The notes below the pieces were generated by a model. It searched no databases. It saw only the letters and a program-made list of their open reading frames with translations, and was not told where the DNA came from. This document shows positions 12,346 to 22,792 of a DNA stretch of 64,000 nucleotides, piece by piece; positions within the stretch are counted from its first letter, which is position 1, and every line of letters begins with the position of its first letter. Position numbers and translations under genes: made by a program. Source of the DNA: Campylorhamphus procurvoides (taxonomy: Eukaryota > Chordata > Aves > Passeriformes > Dendrocolaptidae); the NCBI GenBank assembly GCA_013396655.1, contig WBMV01007382.1, positions 22,532 to 86,531 on the forward strand. Direction: 5' to 3'.

Positions 12346-13228
12346 CTCTGTCTAATACTACTATATACACTAAAGTAATAAAAGAGAGTACAACTGTTTT
12401 AGGCACGCTAGTTGATAAACAACACTCTCTTACGTGAACACATGCAACTGTTAATCCCACGGGTAAGAACTCATTCAAAACAGGACTTGATACGATTAAC
12501 AACAGAATAATTAGTAAATCTTTGCTTCCAACAGTCCATACTTTGAGAAAAGCACTATTTCACTACTGGCAAATGTAAGGATGCCATTTGATGTCACTGT
12601 CAAACTTTTATACCAGTATAGCACTTAAGTATTAATATCTGGTAATGAATGCTAATGAGGTATTTGTATTTTTATTATAAATTCTACCGGGCCTACTGAA
12701 AAAAAAATAACCAAACCAAAAAAAACCCCAAAACCCCAAACAAACCATAGAGTAAAACAATAAATAATTGTTGTTTTCACATATTTTACCCCATTCCAAC
12801 TTCTGTTTTTCAAGCTTTGCCTAGAAAACTAAAAGACAAGCGAGGGGTGGAGCTATGTTTTTCTTTCTCCATGCATAAAGTTTGAATCCATGTTTCTGAA
12901 GTGAGTTAAAAAGGCAGTCAAAGGGAACCACTGCTTTTTTCCCTAGATGATCATCTGATTCCTCCGACTCTTGTCATCCTCCGCATCCCAAGCCTCAGTG
13001 GTGTCCAAACAATATGTGTATAATGTTCATTTTGTGAGTCAACGTACTCAGAGAACTCAAAATTTTGCAACCATGTCTATTTGTGTACTTTTTAAAGGTC
13101 ACTGAAGATTCCTTGGAATCCTTATATTTGAACTTTTAGTGGTCTAGCTGCTGAAAATGAGGAAACCTTTGGAAGAAAACTTCTTTCAACACTAGTTAGC
13201 ACAACCTGGTATAGCTAAATAAATAAAT

Positions 13229-13362
13229 AAATGTGTACATGCATACACATACACGAATATGTATCTGCAGATATATGTATATACATATCTTTAATTACAT
13301 GTACCCACACCTATTATATATACATATACACATACATACACAGATGTGCACACACACACACA
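13229..13362. repeat. Interrupted TA/CA-rich microsatellite
   Basis: This run of mixed TACA, TATA and CA dinucleotides ends in a short pure CACACACA stretch. It is low-complexity, and the open frame across it is an artefact of composition. Confidence 0.8.
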
Positions 13363-14916
13363 GAGTTGTAACACCAAGAAAAACTGGGCTGGTAAATAAA
13401 GCAGTCCTAATGAGAAGTGACCTAATTAACCCAGAATTCCAATTAACATAGCTTAGTCATTGCTGCTGACCTGGTCCTGCCCAAGGGTGCCAAGGGCAGG
13501 GGTAACAACCAAGATGGAGTCACAGAAAACATTTGTTTTCCTCTCACTCTTTCCTTCAACCACCTGGGAAACTACTTGGGACTGACAGAACTATCAGTTC
13601 TGGCAAAGTAGGCAGCTGGTGGATGTGGGATTCGTCTTAGTTGGTGGACAGCACTTAAAGCTTACAGAATAAAATACTGAGCTGTTTTAGTAATGCTCCA
13701 GCAATCAGAAGACTGAAAATGACATTTTAAAAGCAAGCATTAAAATTAGATGAGAATGCTGTCTGTTCTCCCATGAAAGTGGCCCATAACCCCATTTTTG
13801 CCTGCCTTGCTGAGGGACTGTGTAATACATTTCATATAAACAAACAAAACAAGAGAGGAAACGAGTTCAATTTTGCAGAATAATAAATATCACAAATAGA
13901 GAAGTTGCTTGGCACCCCTACCCCAGAGACATTGTGCAAGTTACACGGGCACTGCAAGGGAAAGCTGTAAAAGATTGTTTAACTGAGAGGATTACGGAGG
14001 ATTTCTTGTCTATTCCCTGTTTGGCAATCTGGAAGTTGAATACCCTGTGATCAGCAAACGTTTCAGCCAGCAGGCATTTGCCATTGCTGCAGAAAAGGGA
14101 GCCTTTGACAGGGTTCAGGAAACAATCACATATTTGGTCTTGTGCATTTTTCACTGTAGCATTATTGTTTTGTTTCAAACCATTTCCGTTGTAGCTTTCC
14201 AGTGAGTGCCTCAGATAAAGCACTGAAAACAAATATGCAGTCCTTGATAAGAAAAGGGGAATGATACTACCCAGTGCAGGGACCTAATTGCAGGCAAATC
14301 AAGGAGGAGTATTTTTCCCTTGTGGAAGATGTAGCCTTCCTTGCACCGATCCACACAGAACTATCTAGCCTATATTTTTAGGACAGTGAGGAGATTTAAT
14401 GCACTTGAAATTAAAGTTGTTGCCAGGCCTTCTCATTATCTGAGCACACACGACACAGAGCTGCTGCTGGTATCAGCTTTAGGTGCACGAGAAACTATGT
14501 TGTTGCAGGAGAGGTAAACTTCCAGGTGTTTTCTTGGTGTTTTTTTTTTTCAAAGACAGAAGATAATTCTAAATAACAAAAAAAGCACTTTGCTGTATAG
14601 AGCTGTTTCCTCCTAATATTGAAAACACCTGCAAAACCTGTGATAGCCTTGGCTTTGTTGGTGCCTTTCCAGACTAGATACAGCTGCTGGAGGATCTGCT
14701 AGCCAAGACCCCCTGCTTGGACAAAGCACTGTGAAACAAAAAGGAGGTTTTTTGTTGTTGTAGCCATGTGCCACATCCCAACCAACAAAAGCCATCTGTG
14801 TGTGGGAAAACAAGGAATAAATAGAAGAATGGTGTTAAGGAACACTATATTTTTCAGCATAACCACACCAGAAAAATTGTGCAGGAAGCACTTTTTTTTT
14901 TTTTAATTTCCCTACA

Positions 14917-14985
14917 TGAATCACAGAATGGTTTGAGTTGGAAAGGACATTAAAGATCACCAAATTCAATGCCCCCTGTATATTG
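14917..14985 (-). repeat. CR1 LINE tail fragment, antisense
   Basis: GAATCACAGAATGGTTTGAG, then TTGGAAAGGACATTAAAGATCACC, is the reversed 3' terminus of CR1. It follows a T-rich tract and breaks down after about 70 bp. Confidence 0.8.
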
Positions 14986-15117
14986 AAGCCTATTTCAGGG
15001 ATGCCACAGGCACTCTTAGCCAGAGTCTTCTGTTCCTCCAGCCCTACAGGTTTCACTGTTGACTGCCTTCTAGAGGCCACAATTGGAGGTATCAATAAAA
15101 ACCAGCACAAATTCCAA

Positions 15118-15288
15118 GGCTTTTGTATCCTGCTGTGGAATGGCTATCCTTGGAGGCATTCAAAGTTTCACTGAAGAAGTCCTTGCACAACCAGAGCCCA
15201 TTAAACATGCTTGGAGTGGAAGCTGGGTTAGATGACATCCAGAGGTCCTTTCTGACCTGAATTATCCCCTGACTGCACAAATCTCCCT
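15118..15288 (+). repeat. CR1 LINE 3' fragment, sense
   Basis: It reads CTTGGAGGCATTCAAAGTTT followed by TTAGATGACATCCAGAGGTCC and TGACCTGAATTATCC. This is a sense CR1 3' end lying about 130 bp from the antisense fragment at 14917. Confidence 0.75.
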
Positions 15289-15379
15289 CCTGGAGAGTGA
15301 CCACTAAGCCTTGTCCTTCACTTCCTCTTCTTACACCAGCTTTCAACTCCAAAACCAATCTCTCATCCAATCTTGTGGC

Positions 15380-15640
15380 AACTTATTTTCTTTACAAAGT
15401 TTAATAAGCTTTGCGAAAAGCTTCTCAAAGGCTTTTTGAAAATGCAAGAGGATTATTATACCCACACGACCCCCTTTATTGGCATACTTACTGCCCTTCC
15501 TCCAAAAGTCAGTGATGCAGAATGTCACTGGAGCCTCTTCAACACCTTCCAGCAGACTATGTTTATCCACATGTCCCTTGATGTCATTCCCTGTCAAATA
15601 CTGTGTCATCTCACCAGGAATGGTAGCTATTCCCACTGCT
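15380..15640 (-). repeat. Degraded LINE ORF2 (reverse transcriptase) remnant, antisense
   Basis: The minus-strand frame contains an HFQKAFEKLFAKLIKL segment resembling the (L)DFQKAFDTVPH region of CR1-type reverse transcriptases. Upstream is a TIPGEM... stretch resembling the preceding LTSVPGK block. The catalytic YxDD region is not present. The match is short, so family assignment is tentative. Confidence 0.45.
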
Positions 15641-16406
15641 TTGGCATTCCCCAAGCCCTGCTAAAGCAGTTTTTTAATATACTGACAGCCTCCAATAATA
15701 CATAGACCCCAGACCCAATTCTGTGTTTTCTTATGACAGTTTCTGATGAATGTTCTCAAATATGTTATCTGCTCCTGGCCATTTATCAGCTTGTACTTTA
15801 ACTACTTCTTTTTCTAGTCTTAGTGAATCAGATCAAATAATATCAGCACAATATTGAAAAAAAAAAATGAAGACGTGGGAACTGATCTGATGGCAGGAGA
15901 AGGGGAAACAAAAATGTCAGTTTTCAAATTTAAACCAGATCAGGTTTGTCATAGAACAGAGCTGTGCAAGTGACTAGTAAACTATGGAAAGCTGCTAAAT
16001 GAGGGTGAGACATGGATTACCAGAGCCAAATCTGGATGTCCCACACAAGGACTGCCTTCAGCAGTGAAGGGAACAAGGTCCTGGAGCATAAGGAGGGGCC
16101 CCATCTGGTGCCTACATGCCTCAAACTTTGAGCCCTTCCCCCCATGCAGAGGTGAAGGGCTGAAAGCCCTATGTGCTGCAGAAGAAACCCCGTTCACAAC
16201 TGGTGGGAATCCCCAGAAGTAGGTGCAGAGCTGCTTTCTCATGCCATAGTTTAACAAATGTTATTAATCACATTAGAATGCAGGTCAAAGGATATAAAAA
16301 AATATGTTTTTTTTATATTGTTTCTGCTGTTTTAGAAATGGAATCCATTGCTACAAGGTGGACATGAACCACCATGCCATGCAGAGAAGCCTCACTCCCA
16401 CCACAT

Positions 16407-16520
16407 NNNNNNNNNNNNNNNNNNNNNNNNNNNNNNNNNNNNNNNNNNNNNNNNNNNNNNNNNNNNNNNNNNNNNNNNNNNNNNNNNNNNNNNNNNNNNN
16501 NNNNNNNNNNNNNNNNNNNN
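16407..16520. other. Assembly gap (114 N)
   Basis: A run of 114 undetermined bases. Open frames crossing it are meaningless. The flanking sequence on the right is GC-rich, which may explain the gap. Confidence 1.
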
Positions 16521-17477
16521 CTTGTCAGCTTGGGCTTGGGCTGAGGCTGAGCTGCTGGGAGAGGAGGGCATGGAGCAAGCACCACAGGCCATGGGGAAGT
16601 GGCAGGAGTGCCCCATCAGAGAGGGGGGAAGGTCTCCTCTGGGACAGTCTGGCCATTTACACTGATCAAACCCCTTCACAGGTCTCTGCTGCCTGGGTGT
16701 CCTCTTCCACAAGGTCCTCTGTCCAGGACCACCCGGAACAGAAATGCTGCTGATATTTGGGGGCAGGAGAGGGATGGCATATACTCAGCATGTTTTGAAA
16801 GTTCTGGGCTATTTTAATCCACTTTATGATCCTCTGGATAAGTGCTTAAGACTGAGTGGCCCAGCATGTGAATTCTACAGAGAGAAGTGCCTCAAACTAC
16901 TTAACGTGCTCCTGCAGAAGCTCTGCCCTTTGCCCGCCCACATTTCTGTTCAGTAATGTGGATGTTCCTAGTTTTTTTACTAAAAACATGTTTCTGCTTT
17001 TTCTTAATAAAAACATATAACAGAAATGCAGATAACATTCATTATCTTAGGTAAATGAAAATGATGTAATAATGTCAGCAAAACATGTGAATTAAATTCT
17101 GAATTAAATTCCATTTTAAGAATAGAAAATTAAAGAAAAAAGATTATGCCTAAATATACAAATATCTGCCATAGACTATATGTGTAACAAAACCAGTTAT
17201 GCACGTACAAAGCTGTAAGGTCTCAATGAGTCACAAAAAGAACTTAATCAGGAGTAGGTTTCCTGTTTGAAGTTACCTTCTAAACCTCTTTTAATACAAC
17301 TGCACTTTTACAGAATTAAAAGACAGAGCAGGTGGTTCATTAGCTTTCTTTAGACAGATGTTAAATAACTACCAAGTGGGCACTGGATGGCCATTTCATA
17401 TTTAAAAAAAATGGTTGCAAAAATCCACAGATCCAGTTCAGAGTCAGACTTTCAATCATCTAGGTTTTTTCTTTTTT

Positions 17478-17532
17478 CTTTTTTTTTTATTTTCCTGATT
17501 TGTATTTTTTTTATTTTCCTGATTTGTATTTT
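17478..17532. repeat. Two-copy T-rich tandem duplication
   Basis: A unit of about 26 bp, made of a T-run followed by ATTTTCCTGATTTGTATT, occurs twice head to tail. It looks like a slippage product. Confidence 0.8.
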
Positions 17533-19419
17533 CTTGCTTTCCTTTCTGTTACAATTTCACTGCCATTTTCTAGTTCTCAGCCTTCACTGCTGTCTGCATG
17601 CCTCCAACTACAGAGGCAAGTATCAAGCCATCACGAGAGGATGATCTGTGTGTGGTAACTGAATGTTTTTCATGGATTTGAATGTTGTCCTTAATGCTTT
17701 TACTGTAACAGAAAAATCACTTCATTGTAGCCTTGTAGCCCCTTGCATTATCCCACAGTCTTATGCCTTATTCCAGAAGGGCAGCCCTCTCTCCAGAGGT
17801 GTTTGGCTGCTTAGGAGTCTTTGCTGGATGGTAATTCTGTATATGATGTGGGAAATGGCATGTGATAAAAGGACATAAATTGAAGCGTCCTTATAAATGG
17901 GTTACGTTTAAGAACAGGAGCCAGTGAACATTTCCTTGACTCAGCACTTGGATATATAACATATAGTCACAGAAGAATTCTGAAGATGTTAATTGAGGTC
18001 TTTCTACTGAACTGCTACTTTTACAAAACTATGAGGAATTTTGTACCTTCGAGGATTTTCCACCATCAGTCCACTATAGTCAAAATCTACCACTACAGTC
18101 TAATGGATAGATGGTGTGGAAAACATGACTCTCTAAGCACTGCTTCTGCAAGAATTCAGGCTGCAATTTGCTCCCACTGAAGAGGAGAGGAAATTCATAG
18201 CAGTGTGTAATTTTTTATTTTCAAAATAGGTTTTGAATTTTTGTTTGTGTTTTTTTTTTTAATTATGCAATTATTATTTTTTTAAATTATTTTCAGATCT
18301 GTGCTAAATACCTCACCTCTGAAACCACTGAGAAGGATCAGGACAAATTTGATAGATTTTTCATATAAAAAGTATTCAAAAAGAAGCTGACATTTCTGAG
18401 TATCAGCTCTCCAAATGAAAAATCCGTAAATAAGTAATGTGCTTTTATGCTTTACTTTTTCTAAACTGAGGTAAATAAAAGTAACCACAAACCATCTTGT
18501 ATTTGTTGGTCTAGGGTTTGTATAGGTATAGACTGTTGGATTAGCATTAGGTATTTGCTAGTAACTAGCTTTAATATCTCTTGCCTTATTAATAGTATTG
18601 TAATTGTAAGAAAAAATGCCATCAAAAGATCAGACTGGTCAGCATGATAGATGGTCTGTTCAGAAACAATCAAATTAGATTAGCATTAAGGGCCTAAACT
18701 TTTTCATATTGAAAAAAAAAAGAAGAAAAATCACTGACAGAAAACACAAGAATTCCCCTGTATTTTAACAATATACTATTCTTGATAATGCAGAAAAACT
18801 AAAATAATTGCCAGTTTGAAAAAGGAACTTGCAAGCAGTTGTGAAGGGACTTCGTTGAGCTGGACAAAAAGGATAGACACACAAGTTACATATCATGTTT
18901 GCTATCCTTTTAGTGTCTACAAAGATCTATCAGAGATTGCCATGAGTAAATGTTCTAAAATTCCTATTTTACTTGTATTTTATTTTTCATGGCAAGTCTG
19001 TTACTTGTCTAATGGCAGTACATGCATTATACTTTTCCATCTGATTCTCTTCCATTAACATAGTAAAATATCATACTTTGTTAATATAAAATAATGCAAT
19101 TTTGTTTGAATTTCATAAATCTTTTTCTCTCTTGCCTGAAAGTTCACTTTTTCTCCACTGAATTGTACGAGAAAACAAAACTTTGAGGTTCTTTTTGTTG
19201 TTATTTGTTTTTTAAAGTGTTCATTCTAAGCAAAACATGCCACTTCTCAGCTGAAAACTGGGACCAGAAACAATATATGACAAATAACACCAACTTTATT
19301 ATGGCAAAGGCTCTATTTTTGTCTTACTACCACTTAATGGGTACTGGAAGAATCTCCAAACAATTAAGATGCTCTGACATTCTTACAACATACATATAAA
19401 CAATAAATATTACTAAATT

Positions 19420-21180
19420 TATAGAATCATACAATAACTTGGGCTGAAAGGGAGCTGAAAGATGATCTAGTTTCAACCTCCCTGCCATGGGCAGGGATGT
19501 CACACACTGGATCATGTTGCTCAGAGCCTCATCCCATCTGGCCTTGAGCATTTTGAGGGATGGAGCATCCACAGCTTCTCTGGGCAACCTGTGCCAGGGC
19601 CTCACCACTCTCATAATCAAAAATTTCTTCCCAATGCCTAATCTAACCCTTCCCTCTGTGAGTTTAAAGCCATTTTCCTTTGTCCTGGCACTCCATGCCC
19701 TTGTCCAAAGCTTCTCTCCAGCTCTCCTGTAGCTCCTTTACGTAATGAAAGGGGTTCTAAGGGCTTCCCAGAACCTGTTCTTCTGCAAACTGAACAAGCC
19801 CATATGTCTTAACCTGTCTTGATAGGAGATGTGCTCCATTCCTCTGACCGCCTCCATGACCTCCTTTGGACCTGCTCCACCTTATGTGGGGGACCCCAGA
19901 ACTGGATGCAGTACTGCAGGTGTGTTACCAGAGGGGAGCAGAGGTGCAGAATCCCCTCCCCTGACCTGCTATCCATGCTGCTGGTGATGCAGCCCAGAAC
20001 ATGGGTGGCTTTATGGGCTGCCAGCACATACTACCAGGTCACATCCAGCTTTTAATCCACCAGCACCCCAAGTCCTTCTCCTCAGGGCTGCTCTCATTGA
20101 GTTCATCTCCCAGTCTGTGCTCATGTCTGGGATTGCTCCAACCCAGGTGCAGCATCGTGTACTTGGCCCTGTTGAACCTCGTGAGGTTCTTCTGGGCCCA
20201 ACTCTCAAGTTTGTTCAGATCGTTTTGGATGGATCCCATCCTTCTGTTTTGTCTATTACACCAATTAGCTTTGCCATCTGCAAACATGGTGGGGGTGCAC
20301 TTGATCCCACTGTCCATGCCATTGATAATAGTAGTAAAGAGCCTGACAGCTATAACTTTTCCAGTATGATGAAGAGCATCCTGTCAACAATGTCAAGCAG
20401 TCCCTCTAGGACTCTGGAATGGATCTCATTGGGTCCCGTAGACTTGTGGCCATTTATTTCCATCAGGTGGTCTTGTACCTGCTCTTTGCTGACACTGAGA
20501 GGGACTTCACTCCCCCAACCCCCACCTGGAGCCTCAGGGACTCAAGGGTTGTGGGAAGTGAAGTCTGAGGCAAAGAATTTGCTGAGTACCTCAGCCTTCT
20601 CCATATCTGTCGTTACCAGTTCTGCCTTCCCGTTTATCAGGGGGGTGCACTCTCCTTGGCCTTTCTTTTCTGTCTTTATAGAATCCCTTCTTGTTAATCT
20701 TCACATCCCTTGCCAAGTCCTGTTGCATCTGTGCCTTGGCTTTCTTGATCCCATCTCTAAACATTCAAAGAGTATCTCTGTACTATCCCCAGGCCACATG
20801 GCCCTGCTCCCTCAGGCTGTGCTGAGTAAAATTTCCTTTTACTCCTCAGTTTACTCCCTGCTGATCCGTGGTGGTTTCCTGCCTGCTTTGCTTGATTCCT
20901 TACACATCAGAATGGAGAGCTCTAAGAAGACTGGCCTTAAAGAGTTGACAACTTTGGTCAGCTCCTCCGTCCCTAAGGACAGATCGCAGGAGATCTCATC
21001 CACCAATTCTTTAAAGAGCTGGAAGTTCATTCTGCTGAAGTTCAGGGTTCTGACCTGGATCCTTGCCAGTCCCATGTTCCTTGAGATCAGGTCAGCACAG
21101 CCCAGGCTCCCTCCACTCTCAACTTCTTTGATGAGCTCACGTCCAGGTATCCACTGGAGTCAGTTCTTATTTTTAACCAA
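19420..21180 (-). mobile_element. CR1 LINE, antisense, about 1.76 kb, with much of the reverse-transcriptase core missing
   Basis: Read on the minus strand, ORF2 protein similarity appears in order. A segment near 20600 corresponds to the 'DMEKAEVLSKFFAS' region. Next come 'SKEQVQDHLMEINGHKSTGPNEIHSRVLE' pieces near 20400-20480. After a jump come 'DLNKLESWAQKNLTRFN' and 'HLGWSNPRHEHRLGDELNES' near 20040-20300. Then follow the C-terminal part, the 3' UTR and the tail at 19420. The block between 'IHSRVLE' and the C-terminal part, which should hold the YxDD catalytic site, is absent, so there is a large internal deletion. Stops and frameshifts make it inactive. Long plus-strand frames over this interval are antisense shadows. 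Confidence 0.9.
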
Positions 21181-22297
21181 ACAGGGCTCATTTTACCTCC
21201 TTTGAAAGGCTTATCTGCTGTTCATATTTACCAGGGACTCTGCCATGCTCTTGGGTGTGATTGGAGGCAAAGCTAAAGGTACCTAAATCAGGCACTTTGA
21301 AGTTAACAGGTGGCAAGAGAGCCTGGAGTAGTAAATGAGCAATTACCAAATCACTACCTTAGCTGTGCAGAGAAGACACTGGTTTGCATCATCCACATCT
21401 TGTACAGCCCACCCACCCCAAAATAGATTGGATGAAGCCATAATAAAGTAGCAGCTGAGCAAGAGCCCTCTGAAGATGGCAACTGCTCCCCTCTGTTTTT
21501 CTAGAGGTGTTTTGGAGTTTGATTAAACACACGCTTAAGGCACTTGGGAAACAATCATTCCATTTTGGGATACAATAAGTCATTGCTGGAGCAGGAGGAA
21601 CCCCATAATCTCAAGAGATGGACTGCAAGCAGGAGGCACAGAAGAAAGTACCCCCCTGCCCAAGACACATTGTCCCAGTGTTTTTGGAGCTGACATACAC
21701 CTGACTTTTGGACTCTGCCACTGTAGTCCACCCATCTGCTTTAAGGATATCTGGCAGAGAGGGGAATTCATCCAGACAAAGGTCTCTGCCTGGTAGTACT
21801 CTGTCTGCTCTGCCTGCAGGGCCACTTTGCTCCTCCAAATGCACATCTAAAAACACAAACACTTGCAACTTTGTGGAAGTCAAAATCACCTGAAGCATAA
21901 CCCACCCAGAGCCCTTCACTGGTTGTCTTCTTGACATTGAGTTTTCTGGTATCGCAAGCCTTAGGTTGTGACAACAATCTGGTTCCTCCTTGCACCTGTC
22001 ACTGGGCACAGGGGACATCTGGGCTGATGGACAGGAGAGCCCAGCCATCTCCTCCCCTAAGATACCAACACAATTTTCAACCAGGAACTCCACCAGCACC
22101 TTCACCTGCACACGTCAAAGGCCTGGTGTCAACCCAAGTGCCTGAAAAGGTGTGATGCAGCCCTCTGAAGCAGAAGGCTGTGTTGTGGGGCTGGTCTTCC
22201 AGGCAGTTTTTGGAAAGAGGGGGCTGCCAGGGATTTCTGAGCACTCACGTTCTGGTGGGCCAGGAAAGACACAGCTGGCTGCTCCAGACAGCATTAC

Positions 22298-22792
22298 TGT
22301 TATAAGTAAGTTTATGATTCATGCTAGTAGGGAAACAAATGGTTTTATTGCACCGTCATAAAACAATAAAACCAACTGTTGTAAGTTCATCAGTTTCCCC
22401 GAACCTTTATCAAGTGATACCTAAATTATGATAAGGAATCTGTCAAAACACTAAATCCTAAAAACTCCCCTGTCACTCCTTTATCAAAGAATACCTGAAT
22501 TATGGTGGGAAGTTATCAAGATACTAAATTGTAATGTAGTAATTAACCAGTTGTAAAAATAATGACTTAACTGTAGCCATATAAAGAAAAGTATGGAAAA
22601 ATTCATATATATACTATGTAATGAATATGTACAAAAGTGGCTAGATAAAAGCCAGACACACATTGTACCTGGTGCACAAGTTAGTGGAGCGAAGACTCTC
22701 CCCTCGTGTCCAGGCCTGTATTGCTCTTACCTTATAATAAACCTTTCTTTTATAAAAAATAGATTCATTTGGTTGAGGCTCTGTTTCTCACA
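22298..22792 (+). mobile_element. Solo LTR of an endogenous retrovirus, 495 bp, with 5-bp target duplication
   Basis: It starts TGTTATAAG and ends TTTCTCACA (TG...CA) and is flanked on both sides by ATTAC (22293-22297 and 22793-22797). Inside are a TATA box (TATAAA, 22580-22585), a polyadenylation signal (AATAAA, 22736-22741) and a repeated block in the U3-like part (22404-22456 and 22478-22529). The 5-bp duplication fits ERVL-like elements. No internal retroviral genes are present. It sits in an intron of the RhoGAP remnant, directly at the splice donor. Confidence 0.88.
22404..22529 (+). repeat. Imperfect direct repeat inside the LTR U3 region
   Basis: A block of about 52 bp beginning CCTTTATCAA and ending ACTAAAT occurs at 22404-22456 and again at 22478-22529, period about 74 bp. 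This resembles the enhancer-type duplications common in retroviral U3 regions. Confidence 0.75.

Larger units (their letters stand above)
12106..19417. other. Intergenic region upstream of RHOBTB3, no gene recognised
   Basis: It contains CR1 pieces, a CA/TA-rich tract, a T-rich tandem duplication and a 114-bp N gap, all listed separately. There is a single undetermined base at 12139. In human the SPATA9 gene sits in this interval on the opposite strand to RHOBTB3, but I could not see its exons. Exons of a small, fast-evolving gene could be missed by eye. Confidence 0.6.

Noticed and set aside
16304..16753. Open frames crossing the N gap
   Set aside because: They are open only because undetermined bases are not read as stops.
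20117..21205. 362-codon plus-strand open frame, the longest in the window
   Set aside because: It lies antisense to a CR1 LINE whose coding similarity is on the minus strand. It shows no protein motif and is a shadow of the repeat.
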